A stretch of 36,990 nt of DNA from Desulfonatronovibrio sp. Its GTDB lineage: Bacteria; Desulfobacterota; Desulfovibrionia; Desulfovibrionales; Desulfonatronovibrionaceae. A program made the position numbers and the translations under genes. Positions 25,578 through 34,983 of the stretch are shown here, piece after piece. Position 1 is the first letter of the stretch. Each line of letters starts with the position of its first letter. Under the pieces are notes generated by a model, which was given only the letters and a program-made list of their open reading frames with translations, had not been told where the DNA came from and did not search any database. The stretch spans positions 1 through 36,990 of the forward strand of contig PWNK01000014.1 of NCBI GenBank assembly GCA_003557865.1, given 5' to 3'.

Positions 25578-26351
25578 CTATACCTTCTGCCTGAGTTCCT
25601 CAATTTTGGGACCGGCTCTTCGGGCGGCAGGGGAGTCAGGGTAATCCTGGATCAATACCCCCAAATAAAACAGAGCGTTTCGGTAATCTTCCAGGTGTTC
25701 ATAGCAGTAGCCGATTTTAAGCAGGGCGTCAGGGGCCTTGAGATCATCAGGGAATTTATCCAGGACCTGCCGGAAGGCTATGATGGCCCGCGGGAAATTT
25801 CTTTCCATGTAATATGTTTCCGCTATCCAGTACCAGGCATTGGGAATAAGACCGCTCTCAGGGTAAGTCTGGATGAGTTCCCTGAGTTTGTTCCTGGCCA
25901 GCAGGGGCTGCTCGTCAAAATAACGGACCAGGGCCTGGTCATAGAGTTTCCGGGCCTCGTCCCGAGCAATTTCAGCCATCACCGGGACATGGGCATCCGG
26001 GTCAGGTCCCTGGAGCTGGCCGGGAATTGTTTGGAACTGGTCCCGAGGCTGCGGGCTTTCATGCCTGTATTCATACTCATGGGGTCCAGGACCGGGATGT
26101 CCAGCGCCTGGCTCCAGGCTGAACTCAAGATCCATCAGTCTCTGGGCGGTCTCGTTTCTCAGGGCCTCAACTCTGGCCTGCACCTCCTGGATGTCAGCCT
26201 TGAGCATGGCCAGAGATTCCTCCTGGTGCTCCAGGCGCTTTTGCAGCTGGTAAATTGAGTCTTCCTGCTGTGCGGATTGATTTACAGAGCCAGCTGCACA
26301 CCCGGCCAGGGCCAACAGGATGAAACCTGAAATTAAAGTTTTGAAGTTCAT
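25578..26351 (-). CDS. YbgF/CpoB-like coiled-coil plus TPR protein with a lipobox-like signal
   Basis: LALAGCAAGS lipobox-like; coiled-coil; LYDQALVRYFDEQPLLARNKLRELIQTYPESGLIPNAWYWIAETYYMERNFPRAIIAFRQVLDKFPDDLKAPDALLKIGYCYEHL. Confidence 0.9.
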   Translation of the reverse strand: MNFKTLISGFILLALAGCAAGSVNQSAQQEDSIYQLQKRLEHQEESLAMLKADIQEVQARVEALRNETAQRLMDLEFSLEPGAGHPGPGPHEYEYRHESPQPRDQFQTIPGQLQGPDPDAHVPVMAEIARDEARKLYDQALVRYFDEQPLLARNKLRELIQTYPESGLIPNAWYWIAETYYMERNFPRAIIAFRQVLDKFPDDLKAPDALLKIGYCYEHLEDYRNALFYLGVLIQDYPDSPAARRAGPKIEELRQKV

Positions 26352-26656
26352 CCCAAGCTCCTTAAACGGTCAAAGTTTATGGTCATGTATCCCTGAGAAC
26401 AGCCATTGCCGGATAAATTATCACTTTTCCGGGTCTTCAGGATGAGAATAACGACCCCTTGCGCATTATCAGCCCAAATCAAACATGCACTGCATAATGG
26501 ATTCAATTTAAAATGATACGTTATCACCAGGCAACTTTCAAGGTATTTGCACTTCAAGCGCGGTTATTATAATCTTGTCCTTCACGTTTTTTTAAGGCAG
26601 TATCACGCGCCTTGGCCTGTTAATCCAGGTGCCATGAACATGATTTCCGGGAGGAT

Positions 26657-27601
26657 TTGAAGGTTATGGAATACTCTGTTTTTGACGGTCTGTTGTCAGC
26701 CCTGGCGGTGATGCTTCTGGGGAGCTCCTTTGCCATCCCGGCCCTGGCTGTTTTGAGCGAACTGACCGGCATGATCAGGCAAAAGGTGTTCATGGATAAA
26801 TTTGCGATGCAGGCTGCCAGGCTGGGTCTTGTTTTTGGATATTCAGTGCTTGGATGCGTTGCAGGGGCCTGGGCGGTATCTTTTCTATACTTTGAAGATT
26901 CAAGAGCCTGGATAACTTATGATCACTTCTGGGAATTCAGTCTTTACCTGAGCCTGCTGGCAGCCGGCCTGCTCAGTTTTTATTATTTTTCCTGGAACAG
27001 GCTCAGAAGATTCAAGGCTGTCCATCTTTCCTCGGGAATTCTGGGCGCAGTCTGCGTAAAGCTGTTTTTATCCCTGCTGTTCTGGGCAGTGTACCGGGAG
27101 CTGATGACTATCCCCGGGCTTATTCCTGAACCTGACTCGGTTTTTCTGCCCATCCTGACCCAGGTGTTTATTATTTCCCTTTCCGGGGGAGCCGCTTTGA
27201 TCCTGGCCTACCTTTTGATCATTCGAAACAGGGATGATCTGGGAAGGGACTATTACCGTTTCGCCCTGGGATTTGGGGCAAGGTGGGCCATTTTTTTCGC
27301 CATGATCTCTCCTTTGAGCTGCATCTGGCTGTTCCTGGTAATGGGAAGCTCCCTGGAATTTACCCACATTGCAGTTCCTGGAGCCGTTTACCTTGGGGCC
27401 TTATTTGCTTTTATTCTTGTTATGTTCAGGATTGCCAGAAGCAACCAGCCCATGAGGAACAAGGCCGCCATCATGCTTTGTCCGGTGCTGGTCTGGGTTA
27501 TCCTGGTTTTCAGGCTGGTTTCCTACCTTGAATTCTCCAACATGGTTTCTGAGGAACCTGTTGTGCATACCTTTGTCAGGCACTGGCCGCAGGTGTTCTG
27601 A
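26657..27601 (+). CDS. Polytopic membrane protein of unknown function
   Basis: 314-aa ORF with about eight hydrophobic segments; GGAGGATTTGAAGGTT Shine-Dalgarno-like region upstream. Confidence 0.75.
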   Translation: MKVMEYSVFDGLLSALAVMLLGSSFAIPALAVLSELTGMIRQKVFMDKFAMQAARLGLVFGYSVLGCVAGAWAVSFLYFEDSRAWITYDHFWEFSLYLSLLAAGLLSFYYFSWNRLRRFKAVHLSSGILGAVCVKLFLSLLFWAVYRELMTIPGLIPEPDSVFLPILTQVFIISLSGGAALILAYLLIIRNRDDLGRDYYRFALGFGARWAIFFAMISPLSCIWLFLVMGSSLEFTHIAVPGAVYLGALFAFILVMFRIARSNQPMRNKAAIMLCPVLVWVILVFRLVSYLEFSNMVSEEPVVHTFVRHWPQVF

Positions 27602-28316
27602 GAGGTTTATGCCCGCAGGTGAACCTTTCTCCTTCTGGGCAGTAACCCAGCCGTTCACACCTTGGCCCGGCGTGATGGAAGATGACCGGCAGTTCGTCTT
27701 TAAGTATTTTGAGCATCTTCCAGGCCATTTTTCTTATTTCCCATTGAGCCCGCCGGCAGCAGCGCAGTTCGAAAAAGTGCAATAGGCTTCGGCAGTTCAT
27801 GGTTACCACGATTTTGGATTCCGAGGCCTGGGGTAAAACGAACCTGGCGTCCTCCCCGGCCTTATTGCCCCGGTCATGCTCCTGGAGTATGGCTTTAAGC
27901 TCCCTGTAGGCTCTGCCGGCCTCGAGCATGAACCGTTCAAATTTTTCCCTGGCTTGAGGAATACGGGCAATGGCCGGCGGCAGAACATATTCAAAATCGC
28001 TTTCATCGACATATCGCTGACTTTGCTGGGAGTAGGAAGCTATTCTGTGCCGCACCAGCTGGTGGGTCAAAGCCCTGGAGATTCCCTGAACCGCAAAGCT
28101 GTAACTGACGTGTTCCACTGGACTGTCATGTCCTGATTCCAGGACCTTGGCAATGAACCCGGCCTGTTTTTCAGGGCTGATCTCACCTTGCATCAGCCTG
28201 GGCCAAAGGTCTCCCACAAAGCCTGGAGAATAGCACTGCCTGAAGGCGGCGTAAATCAAGGGGATGGCATTAGGGGTTCCGGCAAGCAGCTTGACTTCCA
28301 GTCTGGCTTCAGCCAT
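27576..28316 (-). CDS. thyX: FAD-dependent thymidylate synthase
   Basis: HDSPVEHVSYSF, LVRHRIASYSQQSQRYV (RHRxxSxxxxSxR motif), ARFVLPQASESKIVVTMN. Confidence 0.95.
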   Translation of the reverse strand: MAEARLEVKLLAGTPNAIPLIYAAFRQCYSPGFVGDLWPRLMQGEISPEKQAGFIAKVLESGHDSPVEHVSYSFAVQGISRALTHQLVRHRIASYSQQSQRYVDESDFEYVLPPAIARIPQAREKFERFMLEAGRAYRELKAILQEHDRGNKAGEDARFVLPQASESKIVVTMNCRSLLHFFELRCCRRAQWEIRKMAWKMLKILKDELPVIFHHAGPRCERLGYCPEGERFTCGHKPLRTPAASA

Positions 28317-28358
28317 CTGATCATGTATCCTTTTCTGGTTTGGCAGGCAGGGATTAAT

Positions 28359-29351
28359 TTATTCAGCCTGGGGATTAACCGAGAGCAGACCCTGCCTGAT
28401 GATTTTCAGGTGTTTGTAAGCTCTGGCAGTAACCACCCTTCCCCTGGGGGTTCTTTTAAGAAAGCCGCACTGAATCAGATAGGGCTCGTAAATGTCTTCA
28501 AGGGTGCGCACTTCTTCAGAACAGGCCACGGCAAGGGTTTTAACCCCCACCGGTCCTCCTGAAAACTGATTGATTATGCATTCCAAAATGTTGCGGTCCA
28601 TCTGATCCAGACCAAGAGAGTCGACATCCATCCGTTTAAGAGCAGCTGCGGCAATGGCGGAGTCGATTCTTTTCTTTTTGGCCACCTGGGCAAAGTCGCG
28701 CACCCTGCGCAGGAGCCTGTTGGCAATGCGTGGGGTACCCCTGGATCTTTTGCCGATTTCCAGTGCTCCGTCATCAGAGACATCCAGGCTGGAAACCCTG
28801 GCTGAACGCAGGACAATGGCCGCCAGCTCCCGGGGAGAATAGAAATCCAGCCGGCAGATAACCCCGAATCTGTCCCGCAAAGGGGAGGTCAAGAGACCGA
28901 TCCTGGTTGTGGCTCCAACCAGGGTAAAGGGTTCCAGTTCAATCTTTACGGTCCTGGCCCCGGGACCCTGTCCGATTATCAGGTCCAGGCAGAAGTCCTC
29001 CATGGCCGGGTAGAGGATTTCTTCAACATTCGCTGGCATCCTGTGGATTTCATCAATGAACAGGAGATCGTTTTTACCCAGATTGGTGAGGATCGCGGCC
29101 AGGTCAGCGCTTCTTTCCAGAACAGGTCCGGATGTGGAGACAATGTTCACTCCCAGTTCTGAAGCCATGATCTGGGCCAGGGTTGTCTTCCCCAGCCCGG
29201 GATTTCCATACAATAGGGTATGGTCCAGATGCTGGCCCCGGGTTTTGGCCGCGTCCAGGTAGACCTTCAGGTTGGCCCGCAGGTCGTCCTGGCCGATAAA
29301 CTGGTCCAGGCTCTGGGGCCTGATTTTTTCTTCACTGAGTATTAAAGTCAT
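28359..29351 (-). CDS. ruvB: Holliday junction DNA helicase RuvB
   Basis: [56 protein letters not shown]. Confidence 0.98.
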   Translation of the reverse strand: MTLILSEEKIRPQSLDQFIGQDDLRANLKVYLDAAKTRGQHLDHTLLYGNPGLGKTTLAQIMASELGVNIVSTSGPVLERSADLAAILTNLGKNDLLFIDEIHRMPANVEEILYPAMEDFCLDLIIGQGPGARTVKIELEPFTLVGATTRIGLLTSPLRDRFGVICRLDFYSPRELAAIVLRSARVSSLDVSDDGALEIGKRSRGTPRIANRLLRRVRDFAQVAKKKRIDSAIAAAALKRMDVDSLGLDQMDRNILECIINQFSGGPVGVKTLAVACSEEVRTLEDIYEPYLIQCGFLKRTPRGRVVTARAYKHLKIIRQGLLSVNPQAE

Positions 29352-29510
29352 CTTTTTCTCAGATGTATCTTTTCAGAGCTAATGCGGGTCCCGGGGCATA
29401 TGCATTCTATTCTTTGTCATCCGCCTCCTGCCAAAACTTATGCAGAAGCGTCTTCAAGTACCTGTAACCGGCGCTCCTGCGCGCTGCTCCTTTCAACAGG
29501 CCGGCGGCAT

Positions 29511-30113
29511 TTAAGTACTCTTTGCCTTTTCTTTGAGCACGGCCCTGATGGCCGAGCTTATATCCAGGTCCGGCTCGTTTTTCAGCACTTGATCCACAAT
29601 ATGCGACACTTCCACCGGGCTGTAGCCAAGGCTTGTCAGGCCCATGAGCACTTCTTCTCTCACCGGAGGAGCCGCAGCCCGTTCCGGGGATTTCATGCCC
29701 GCAGCTATGAAATTCAGCCTGTCCCTGAGGTCCATGAGTATTCTCCTGGCGGATTTGACCCCGATTCCAGGAACCTGGGAGAGCATGCGCTCGTCTTCAG
29801 CTGAAACAACGCTTTTCAACTGGTCCGGAGAGAAAATGCCCAGTATGGCCAGCGCTGTTTTGGGACCCAGCTTGGGAGTACTCAAAAGGATTCTGAAGGT
29901 TTCCCTTTCCTCCAAGCTTAAAAAGCCGTAGAGGTCAAGGGCATCTTCGCGGACCACAGTGCTGATGTAAAACCGCGCTTCTTCTCCCGTCCCGGGCATG
30001 GCCTGCAGGGTCCTGGGGGACAGATAAACCTCGTAGCCCAGTCCGGAAGGAGTTTGAACAATGCATGCTTTTTCACCGGTGTGAATAATTGTTCCGTGAA
30101 TATGGGCTATCAT
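29511..30113 (-). CDS. ruvA: Holliday junction branch migration protein RuvA
   Basis: MIAHIHGTI, LSTPKLGPKTALAILGIFSPDQL, VPGIGVKSARRILMDLRDRL. Confidence 0.96.
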   Translation of the reverse strand: MIAHIHGTIIHTGEKACIVQTPSGLGYEVYLSPRTLQAMPGTGEEARFYISTVVREDALDLYGFLSLEERETFRILLSTPKLGPKTALAILGIFSPDQLKSVVSAEDERMLSQVPGIGVKSARRILMDLRDRLNFIAAGMKSPERAAAPPVREEVLMGLTSLGYSPVEVSHIVDQVLKNEPDLDISSAIRAVLKEKAKST

Positions 30114-30619
30114 TTGCAGCCTCTGAGTCCGGATGCCCTGCGCAGGTTTAAGTGGGTGACTGCCACGGCCAGGGCGTCGCTGGCATCCTTTGCCCAGCCG
30201 CCTCTGTTTCCCAGGAGTCTTGCCACCATAAAGGCCACCTGTTCCTTGGTGGCCCGTCCGACTCCCACGATGGACTTTTTTACCAGAGTCGGCTGGTATG
30301 AATATACCGGAAGATTGTTGTGCGCGCAGGCCACAATGACCGCCCCTCTGGCCTGGCCCAGTTTAAGGGCTGAAGAGGCGTTTTTGGCGGTGAAAATTTC
30401 TTCAACCGCGGCCTGGTGGGGGTGGAAAAGGCTGATCAGGGCCGATATTTCCGAAAAAATTACTGCCAGCCTCCTGCTCATGTCTTCAATTGAGTCCAGC
30501 CGGATGGTCCCGGCCTTGATCAAAGACAGGGTCCCTGAAAGTTCTCTGATTATGCCGTATCCTGTGCAGCGCGAACCGGGGTCCACCCCCAGGACAACTA
30601 TCTCTGATGAAGACTTCAC
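30110..30619 (-). CDS. ruvC: Crossover junction endodeoxyribonuclease RuvC
   Basis: VLGVDPGSRCTGYGII, AAVEEIFTAKNASSALKLGQARGA, KDASDALAVAVTHLN. Confidence 0.97.
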   Translation of the reverse strand: MKSSSEIVVLGVDPGSRCTGYGIIRELSGTLSLIKAGTIRLDSIEDMSRRLAVIFSEISALISLFHPHQAAVEEIFTAKNASSALKLGQARGAVIVACAHNNLPVYSYQPTLVKKSIVGVGRATKEQVAFMVARLLGNRGGWAKDASDALAVAVTHLNLRRASGLRGCK

Positions 30620-30724
30620 GTTTTTTTTTGCTAAAGCTTGCTGCGTCTCGGCCCTTCAGCGTTGGGCAATGTATTTTCAAAAGAACCTCAAGATCAGCCC
30701 TGAATCCGGGACCAAAAGCTTCGC

Positions 30725-31486
30725 TTAAGGCCGGTCCTGATCCTCAAGCTCTTTGATCAGTTCCAGAGGCAGCTCAAAGTTGGAATAGACATTCTGGACG
30801 TCATCATGGTCATCCAGGGCTTCATAGAGTTTGAGCAGCCTGCGTCCGGTTTCCAGGTCGACGTTAACCTTGTTTTGGGGAACCATGGTCACCTGCGCTT
30901 CCACATATTTCATCCCTGCCTGATCATAAGCGTTCCTGACCGCTGCAAAGTCTTCAGGCGCGCACAGGACCTGCCATACTTCCCCGTCATCCTGAATATC
31001 CTCCACTCCGAATTCAAGACCGGCTTCCAGGACTTCCTCTTCACTGTAGCTTTCCTTATCAAAGGACAGCACTCCCTTGTTGTCAAACATCCAGGCCACG
31101 CACCCGGACTCGCCCATGGATCCTCCACTCTTGCTCAGCAGGTGCCGGATTTCGGCAACGGTCCGGTTTTTGTTGTCCGTGGCCGTTTCAACAAGCATTG
31201 CAGCCCCCCCCGGTCCGTAACCTTCGTAGAAAACCTCGTCTATGTTGTCAGCAGCCAGTTCCCCGGTGCCCTTTTTAATGGCGGTTTCAATCTTGTCCTT
31301 GGGCAGGTTGACCGCCTTAGCTGAATCAATGGCCGATTTGAGCCGGTTGTTGACAGCAGGGTCGCCTCCGCCGGTCCTGGCGGCAAGAAAAATCTCCTTG
31401 GTAACCTTGGTGAAGATCTTGCCTTTTTTGGCGTCCTGCCTGCCTTTCCTGTGCTGGATATTATGCCATTTACTGTGACCCGCCAT
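30725..31486 (-). CDS. YebC/PmpR-family transcriptional/translational regulator
   Basis: MAGHSKWHNIQHRKGRQDAKKGKIFTKVTKEI, DNKNRTVAEIRHLLSKSGG. Confidence 0.97.
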   Translation of the reverse strand: MAGHSKWHNIQHRKGRQDAKKGKIFTKVTKEIFLAARTGGGDPAVNNRLKSAIDSAKAVNLPKDKIETAIKKGTGELAADNIDEVFYEGYGPGGAAMLVETATDNKNRTVAEIRHLLSKSGGSMGESGCVAWMFDNKGVLSFDKESYSEEEVLEAGLEFGVEDIQDDGEVWQVLCAPEDFAAVRNAYDQAGMKYVEAQVTMVPQNKVNVDLETGRRLLKLYEALDDHDDVQNVYSNFELPLELIKELEDQDRP

Positions 31487-31502
31487 CTATTCCTCCATGT
31501 TG

Positions 31503-32108
31503 TTAGGCATGCTGAGCACCCTGAAAATCAAGGCCGACCAGAAAAATCTCGCTGCTTTCGGACCGGGAGCTTTTGGGCTTGAAATGCTTTACCCTGGTGA
31601 AAAGTTTTTTCATATCCTGCTGCAGCAGTTCAATGTCCGGTCCCTGAAGAATCTTGACTGCAAATCCCCCCCCGGATGCCAGGAACAGCCTGGCCATGTT
31701 CAGGGCTTCCATGGCCAGGTTGAATGATCTGGCCTGATCCGTGAACTTGACCCCGCTGGTCCTGGGGGCCATGTCGCTTAAGACCAGGTCAAAAGGGGCT
31801 CTGTCTCTGATTGTCATCCCGGCCCGGGAGCCGTGGTCGAAAATGTCCCCCTGGACAAAACTGACCTGTTCTGGAAAAGAAACAGCAGGCTCTTGAAGAT
31901 CCACGGCCAGGACCAGTCCTCTGGAACCGACCCTGTCCGCCAGGTATAGACTCCATGAACCCGGAGACGCGCCCAGGTCAAGGACATTCTGCCCCGGACG
32001 GATCAGACTGAATTTTTTGTCCATTTCCTTGAGCTTGTAAACCGATCTGGCGGGATAGTTGTCCTTTTTAGCCTGCTTGAAGAATTGATCCTGGTATTTT
32101 TTCATCAA
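31503..32108 (-). CDS. rlmE: 23S rRNA (uridine-2'-O)-methyltransferase RlmE/FtsJ
   Basis: ARSVYKLKEMDKKFSLIRPGQNVLDLGASPGSWSLYLADRV, DLVLSDMAPRTSGVKFTDQ. Confidence 0.95.
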   Translation of the reverse strand: MMKKYQDQFFKQAKKDNYPARSVYKLKEMDKKFSLIRPGQNVLDLGASPGSWSLYLADRVGSRGLVLAVDLQEPAVSFPEQVSFVQGDIFDHGSRAGMTIRDRAPFDLVLSDMAPRTSGVKFTDQARSFNLAMEALNMARLFLASGGGFAVKILQGPDIELLQQDMKKLFTRVKHFKPKSSRSESSEIFLVGLDFQGAQHA

Positions 32109-32168
32109 GAGTGAATCAACTGATCAGGACATAAAGCCGCTGACCAATATGGTTGGAGATTACACATT

Positions 32169-33683
32169 ATGCATGAGCGCCCGCCTGCTGTAAAGATAAA
32201 ATCAGAGCTGGGCATGAGCGTTACCCTGGGTTCGGGCCCGGGCTGTTTTCAGCGTCTCAGGAACGGGTCCGGGCCGGTATTTCTGGGGCTGGGTCCAGAT
32301 CCAGCCCTTCTTGAGAAAATGTACCCCGGTCTTGAGCGTTTTTATTTCATTGAGTGCCCTGAGCTTGAAGACCAGATGGATGAATCCTGGAAGCAGAAGA
32401 TCAGCCATAAGTTTTCCAGAATTGACCCGGAGAAGCTTGGGCCTGAAGATGTAAGGGAAATGGGTTTTGTTCTTTACTCTCCGGGACTGAAATATTTTCC
32501 CGGCTTCTGGGCCCATGTTCTGGCAGGGATCAGAATGTCGCACACTGCCGGGAGCATTCCCCAGGACAAGCCTCAGGGGATGCTCATTTTCGGAACAGAG
32601 CGTTCCCTGCTGGTGCCAGAGCTTTGCTGGGAAGCAGAAAACCTGGGTCTCAGACCTGTGCTGGCTGACCCCGGCTCAGGACCTGAGGAGCTCATGGCCT
32701 TGCTCAAGCAATTCAGGCCGGTACTGGTTCTGAGCATCAATTTCCAGGGTCTGGACCAGCTGGGGGAAAATTTTGCTCTCCTGCGCAGGATGAATATCCC
32801 GGTTGCAGTGTGGATGGTGGACAATCCCTTTCATCTTCTGACCGCGGTCAAGGGCAGGTACTGGACCATGGCCGGGATATTTGTAACTGATCACTGGTTT
32901 GTCAGTCCCTTGAAAGAACTTGGCGCATCTCAGGTTCATCACCTGCCCCTGGCTGCAGGACCGGGCTTTTTCAGTTCAGTCAGAAGCAATCATCACGACC
33001 TCGGGGACAAGGTTGTTTTTGTGGGCCGCAGTTCCTTTCCGGGAAGCAGGTCTTTTTTTGCCGCGGCCGGCCGGCATCCCGGTCTTCAGGCAGAGGCTTC
33101 TGGTCTCCTGGAAAAGGGAAAGAGACCGGATTTTGCGTGGTGGAGCCAGAAAATCAAAGCCCCTTACTGGCCGGGAAACAGGGTCAGAGACATGGGGCGT
33201 GGAGCAGAGATTGCCGGTCTGGAATGGAAGAAGATGTGCCTGGAAAAACTGGAAGGCCGGTATCCGCTGGTGGTATACGGAGACAAGGCCTGGGAGCAGA
33301 TTCTCTCAAAACGGGTCAGTGTCCGGGCTGAGGTGGATTACTACGGACCCCTGGCTTCCATTTATTCTTCTTCCAGGTATATTCTCAATCTGACCAATAT
33401 GCATCTGCCCTGGGGTCTGACACAGCGTCATTTTGACGTTTGGGCGGCTAAAGGCTTCCTGGTCAGCGACAGGACCCGCGGCCTGGAAATTTTCCCCAGA
33501 GAGCTTGTCCGGGAAATTAGTTTTTCCAGCAGCAAAGGAATGCTTGAGGTTATGGCCAGACTGGACAATGATTCAGCTTTGAGCAAGAATCTTACATCCG
33601 AATTTGAAAAACTGATTAAAAAGGGGCACACTTACAGACAGAGACTGGAAGTTATTTTGGAGCTGACCGGAGTCAACAGCTGA
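32169..33683 (+). CDS. CgeB/DUF3880-like glycosyltransferase-family protein
   Basis: RPVLVLSINFQGLDQLGENFALLRRMNIPVAVWMVDNPFHLL; YGPLASIYSSSRYILNLTNMHLPWGLTQRHFDVWAAKGFLVSDRTRGLEIFP. Confidence 0.8.
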   Translation: MHERPPAVKIKSELGMSVTLGSGPGCFQRLRNGSGPVFLGLGPDPALLEKMYPGLERFYFIECPELEDQMDESWKQKISHKFSRIDPEKLGPEDVREMGFVLYSPGLKYFPGFWAHVLAGIRMSHTAGSIPQDKPQGMLIFGTERSLLVPELCWEAENLGLRPVLADPGSGPEELMALLKQFRPVLVLSINFQGLDQLGENFALLRRMNIPVAVWMVDNPFHLLTAVKGRYWTMAGIFVTDHWFVSPLKELGASQVHHLPLAAGPGFFSSVRSNHHDLGDKVVFVGRSSFPGSRSFFAAAGRHPGLQAEASGLLEKGKRPDFAWWSQKIKAPYWPGNRVRDMGRGAEIAGLEWKKMCLEKLEGRYPLVVYGDKAWEQILSKRVSVRAEVDYYGPLASIYSSSRYILNLTNMHLPWGLTQRHFDVWAAKGFLVSDRTRGLEIFPRELVREISFSSSKGMLEVMARLDNDSALSKNLTSEFEKLIKKGHTYRQRLEVILELTGVNS

Positions 33684-33706
33684 TTATCAGCCACAAGGAA
33701 GGTACA

Positions 33707-33982
33707 ATGATTGTATTTATTGGAAAAGACAAACCGGATGGACTGGAAACAAGGTCCGCCAACCGGGACAGGCACCTGGCAGCCATGAAAGAGCTAAACG
33801 ACAGGGGCATGATTCATTTTGCCGGCCCGTTTGTTGATGACAGCGGGAATATGTGCGGAAGCCTGATAATCTTTGATACCGACGATATCAGGGCGGTAGA
33901 GGATATCATGGCCAGAGACCCGTATGTGCTGGCTGGACTGTTTCAGGACAGTGAGATATCCAGGGTGAAAAAAGTGCTTTGA
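33707..33982 (+). CDS. YciI-family protein
   Basis: NRDRHLAAMKELNDRGMIHFAGPFVDDSGNMCGSLIIFDTDDIRAVEDIMARDPYVLAGLF. Confidence 0.88.
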   Translation: MIVFIGKDKPDGLETRSANRDRHLAAMKELNDRGMIHFAGPFVDDSGNMCGSLIIFDTDDIRAVEDIMARDPYVLAGLFQDSEISRVKKVL

Positions 33983-34062
33983 GCACGGCCTTATTATCTC
34001 TTGCAATCTGGAACATCCGGGGATAATCTGGAAATCTTAGTGTCCTGCCTGAACGTTGAACT

Positions 34063-34138
34063 GGGGGCGTAGCTCAGCTGGGAGAGCGCAGCCTTCGCAA
34101 GGCTGAGGTAGTGGGTTCAAGTCCCATCGCCTCCACCA
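34063..34138 (+). tRNA. tRNA-Ala (anticodon CGC), CCA encoded
   Basis: GGGGGCG-TA-GCTC...GAGC-G-CAGCC-TTCGCAA-GGCTG-AGGTA-GTGGG-TTCAAGT-CCCAT-CGCCTCC-ACCA folds as a cloverleaf; anticodon loop TTCGCAA. Confidence 0.96.
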
Positions 34139-34340
34139 GAAACCTATATTAGACGGGCATTAACAGGTGGTCAATATTTCTATTATACCATAAGTTACAC
34201 CATTAAAAAATGATATAGAAATATATTTTTATCCTTCCGCAGACACTGCAAAAACTGGAATAAGTTATTCTTTCCTCAGCCTCACTTAAACAAAATCTTA
34301 TACCCTATACGCTGCCAAACCCCTCTCATTGCCCTTGTCG

Positions 34341-34364
34341 AGGCTGCTACGGCCTCGTTTTTCC
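34341..34364 (+). terminator. Terminator-like hairpin immediately upstream of vapC
   Basis: CGAGGC-TGCTACG-GCCTCG followed by TTTTT. Confidence 0.5.
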
Positions 34365-34370
34365 TGAGTT

Positions 34371-34763
34371 GTGCTTGACACCAATATTTGCATATACCTC
34401 ATAAAGAAGCGTCCTTTAGCAGCTCTTGAACGATTCAGGCAATATTCTCCAAAGGATGCGGCGATTTCTACAATTACCTTGCTTGAGCTTCAATATGGGA
34501 TTGAAAAGAGCCAATCCCGGAAGCGTTCAGAGCATGCTCTGGCCAAATTTATTTTGCCGCTGAATATCATTGATTTTGATCGTTCCAGTGCTGTGGAAGC
34601 CGCAATTATTCGTGTCCAACTGGAAAAGAAAGGAATGCCGATTGGACCTTATGATCTGCTCATGGCAGGTTTGGCCAGGTCACGGAATATGACACTGGTG
34701 ACCAACAATATCAAAGAATTTGATAGAGTTGATGATTTAGATGTTGAAAACTGGCTGGCTTAA
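34371..34763 (+). CDS. vapC: VapC-like PIN-domain ribonuclease, apparently orphan and possibly 5'-truncated
   Basis: LDTNICIYLIKKRP, ISTITLLELQYGIEKS, GPYDLLMAGLARSRNMTLVTNNIKEFDRVDDLDVENW; in-frame stop two codons before the GTG start; no antitoxin-sized ORF upstream in the track. Confidence 0.88.
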   Translation: MLDTNICIYLIKKRPLAALERFRQYSPKDAAISTITLLELQYGIEKSQSRKRSEHALAKFILPLNIIDFDRSSAVEAAIIRVQLEKKGMPIGPYDLLMAGLARSRNMTLVTNNIKEFDRVDDLDVENWLA

Positions 34764-34983
34764 CGTCCTCTCCTCCGCATGTGTCAGGATAGATGTCGCC
34801 TTGGATGAAATTCAGGGAGGGCCAAGAGAAGTCCCCTCGTTGGGCATCTCGCGAAAGGTATAGGGGCTGTTGCCACAGCTGCAAACGAGCCTGGTCCAGA
34901 GCCCCAAATTGCTGCAAGTAATTACAAAAAAAATCGTTACAGCCTTAAGGAACTGCAATTTATCCAACGGGTTTTGGTTGGGA

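Noticed and set aside
29380-29400. Decayed second copy of the MITE (shared GCGGGTCCCGG between 3046-3056 and the ruvA-ruvB gap)
   Set aside because: Only about 11 GC-rich bases are shared and neither TIR nor TSD is present; likely chance.
30054-30728. 224-aa plus-strand ORF opposite ruvA/ruvC
   Set aside because: Covers two conserved genes in antisense; composition typical of a shadow ORF.
34063-34983. Integration site with a duplicated tRNA-Ala 3' end (attL/attR)
   Set aside because: I looked for a second copy of GGGTTCAAGTCCCATCGCCTCCACCA downstream and did not see one within the window; no integrase follows the tRNA.
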